From NCBI RefSeq assembly GCF_000698145.1, contig NZ_BAXB01000032.1, positions 1 through 37,360 of the forward strand: a DNA stretch of 37,360 bases, written 5' to 3'. A program made the translations under genes and the position numbers. Source of the stretch: Geomicrobium sp. JCM 19039. Lineage in GTDB: Bacteria > Bacillota > Bacilli > Bacillales > Marinococcaceae. Shown here one piece after another: positions 37,246 to 37,360 of this stretch. The stretch's first letter is position 1. The number at the start of each line of letters is the position of its first letter. Under the pieces are notes generated by a model. That model was given only the letters and a program-made list of their open reading frames with translations. It did not search any database and was not told the origin of the DNA.

Positions 37246-37360
37246 GTTCCGGCTAGGGGCGCTGTCCGGAACAACATGCGCTCTTCCCTTGTTTTTGTTC
37301 CGGCTAGGGGCGCTGTCCGGAACAACATGCGCTCTTCCCTCGTTTTTGTTCCGGCTAGGG
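37246..37360. repeat. 51-bp tandem repeat array, cut by the window end
   Basis: Two complete 51-base units and part of a third start at 37246, 37297 and 37348. They are identical except for one C/T difference. Each unit begins GTTCCGG, has CTAGGGGCGCTGT, then CCGGAAC (a 7-bp inverted pair around 13 bases), then ACATGCGCTCTTCCC and a T run. There are no variable spacers, so this is not a CRISPR array. The array continues beyond the window. Confidence 0.85.

Larger units (their letters stand above)
36448..37360. other. Non-coding tail region of the window
   Basis: After the helD terminator no credible gene is seen. An ORF of 91 codons at 36579 runs through the repeat and has no ribosome site. 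Contents in order are an imperfect hairpin (36519-36566: GCTTCATT/AATGAAGC outside, CGGTTTGAA/TTCAAAACCG inside, with a 6-base bulge), repeat copy 2, about 65 plain bases, and the 51-bp tandem repeat. Confidence 0.55.

Noticed and set aside
37246..37360. CRISPR-like regular spacing
   Set aside because: The units are identical end to end with no variable spacers, and no cas genes are present.

Overview
Organism. The window looks like chromosomal DNA from a spore-forming Bacillaceae species, probably of the alkaliphilic/halotolerant kind. Evidence: strong AGGAGG-type ribosome binding sites, frequent GTG/TTG starts, a BceRS-BceAB-type detoxification module, an sppA-yteJ pair, a HelD RNA polymerase recycling ATPase, a perfect CcpA cre box, and two BclA-like spore-surface proteins, one with a collagen-like GXT stalk. 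I cannot name the genus. No tRNA, rRNA, CRISPR array, transposase or phage gene was seen. Layout. (1) 65-6474, mostly minus strand: a DUF1206 membrane protein, a four-gene antimicrobial-peptide sensing and export module (response regulator, sensor kinase, ABC ATPase, ABC permease), and a VOC protein overlapping a tandem HxlR regulator. (2) 6640-7179: a short spore-surface protein. (3) 7219-8398: 1.2 kb without genes, holding copy 1 of a long non-coding repeat, several hairpins and a decayed copy of a transporter tail. (4) 8399-12501: a plus-strand cassette of ABC ATPase, two ABC-2 permeases, a LiaS/YvfT-type kinase and a NarL-type regulator. It sits between the decayed tail copy and the real tail of a dicarboxylate transporter gene. 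(5) 12818-18436: SLC13 transporter (minus strand) divergent from an aldehyde dehydrogenase, fatty-acyl-reductase-like SDR, VanZ-like, MazG-like and P-loop kinase gene string. (6) 18806-22102: amidohydrolase (minus), then CutC, histidine phosphatase and Nudix genes. (7) 22217-25050: the collagen-like spore protein, a 33-residue ORF, an MFS exporter and a small membrane protein. (8) 25128-29136: a second kinase/regulator pair (minus) and sppA-yteJ (plus). (9) 29270-31694: small membrane proteins, a decayed LysE exporter and an unknown gene behind a palindrome-covered promoter. (10) 31734-36447: FAD monooxygenase plus methyltransferase, then helD. (11) 36448-37360: copy 2 of the non-coding repeat and the start of a 51-bp tandem repeat that runs off the end. 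Main caveat. Eleven otherwise well-conserved genes are broken by fourteen single-base indels. Thirteen of the fourteen are repaired by adding one base, usually in a short homopolymer. This looks much more like consensus-sequence error than mass gene decay, so I annotate these genes at full length and mark each break. Only the LysE gene, with an internal stop plus a shift, looks truly decayed. How the genes fit together. Much of the window concerns the cell envelope: two or three sensor-transporter systems for envelope-active compounds, a signal peptide peptidase with its partner, VanZ-like and DUF1206 membrane proteins, and spore coat or exosporium components. The least explained elements are the roughly 460-510 bp non-coding repeat with an invariant hairpin, the terminal 51-bp repeat, the alternative RNA pairing at the sppA-yteJ junction, and the shared anchor motif of the two spore-surface proteins.
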